Assembly (NCBI RefSeq): GCF_001279775.1
Contig: NZ_LGDG01000215.1
Location: forward strand, 1 to 64,000
Direction: 5' to 3'
DNA: 64,000 nucleotides
Source: Streptomyces sp. MMG1533
GTDB taxonomy: Bacteria; Actinomycetota; Actinomycetes; Streptomycetales; Streptomycetaceae
The notes beneath the pieces were generated by a model. That model had not been told where the DNA came from and made no database searches. It saw nothing but the letters and a program-made list of their open reading frames with translations. Below, piece after piece: positions 63,890-64,000 of this stretch. Both the position numbers and the translations under genes were made by a program. The stretch's first letter is position 1. Each line of letters opens with the position of its first letter.

Positions 63890-64000
63890 ATGCTCCGACG
63901 CGCCCTCACCTATGTGTTGGCCGCCCTCCTGAGCTTGACCGCCCTACTTGTCACCGGCTCCCCCGCCCAGGCGTCCACGGTCACCATCACCAACGCCACC
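63890..64000 (+). CDS. Secreted protein, N-terminal part (partial)
   Basis: 37 residues to the window edge: a Sec signal peptide (MLRRALTYVLAALLSLTALL, cleavage near SPAQA) then STVTITNAT. GAGGTG lies seven bases upstream of the ATG. The first mature residues resemble the start of secreted GH43-type glycosidases of Streptomyces, but too little is visible to decide. It is divergent from the fucosidase and shares its palindromic sites, so it may be another glycan-degrading enzyme. Confidence 0.65.
   Translation, partial: MLRRALTYVLAALLSLTALLVTGSPAQASTVTITNAT

Overview
The window looks like a Streptomyces chromosome accessory region. Third codon positions are almost all G or C, GTG and TTG starts are common, ribosome-binding sites are AGGAGG-like, and most recognisable proteins are of streptomycete type. 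Many genes are intact, but an unusual number are truncated, frameshifted or fused. IS fragments lie throughout. The density of +/-1 frameshifts means that real gene decay and assembly indels must be told apart.

Left part (1-20 kb) is a patchwork. It holds a DUF4097 gene end, a GtrA-like membrane protein, a chain of gene and IS remnants (863-1805), a secreted LIP-family lipase, a stand-alone TOPRIM protein, an aminoglycoside-phosphotransferase-like kinase between two direct repeats, an orphan periplasmic-binding-like protein and decayed TniQ/DUF6262 genes. It also holds an rRNA methyltransferase (rlmA type) preceded by a 9-codon leader ORF and a hairpin, a GABA-type permease with a PucR regulator, ISL3, IS5 and IS630 remnants and an AT-richer orphan membrane protein.

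Middle part (20.1-52.8 kb) is a stress/hypoxia island resembling the mycobacterial DosR (DevR) regulon. It contains CBS-BON and Hrp1-like CBS proteins, seven universal stress protein genes (three of them damaged or internally deleted), an Rv1733c-family membrane protein, a PncB2-type nicotinate phosphoribosyltransferase, a DUF1876 protein (Rv1738 type), Hsp20, a DUF1918-HTH-PNPOx fusion and an Acg-type nitroreductase. Metabolic genes include a P-type ATPase with two TrkA proteins, the remains of a V-type ATPase, and an operon of alcohol dehydrogenase, acetate-CoA ligase, 2-oxoacid dehydrogenase E1alpha/E1beta/E2 and an acyl carrier protein. Two adjacent palindromes upstream of the Rv1733c-family gene resemble DosR/OsdR boxes. 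At least three deletion scars are visible: V-ATPase A against CBS-BON, a GH65-P-type ATPase chimera, and a USP missing its second domain.

Right part (52.8-64 kb) has a FAD-monooxygenase gene split by a 4.38-kb insertion with a 5-bp target duplication. Inside that insertion is a second cassette with IS21-like repeated ends that carries a dienelactone-hydrolase-like gene and a GlxA-type regulator instead of transposase genes. The window ends with two Tat-exported GH29 alpha-L-fucosidases and the start of another secreted protein. Five copies of a palindrome close to ACATCGGATGT lie around their promoters, suggesting a dedicated sugar-responsive repressor.
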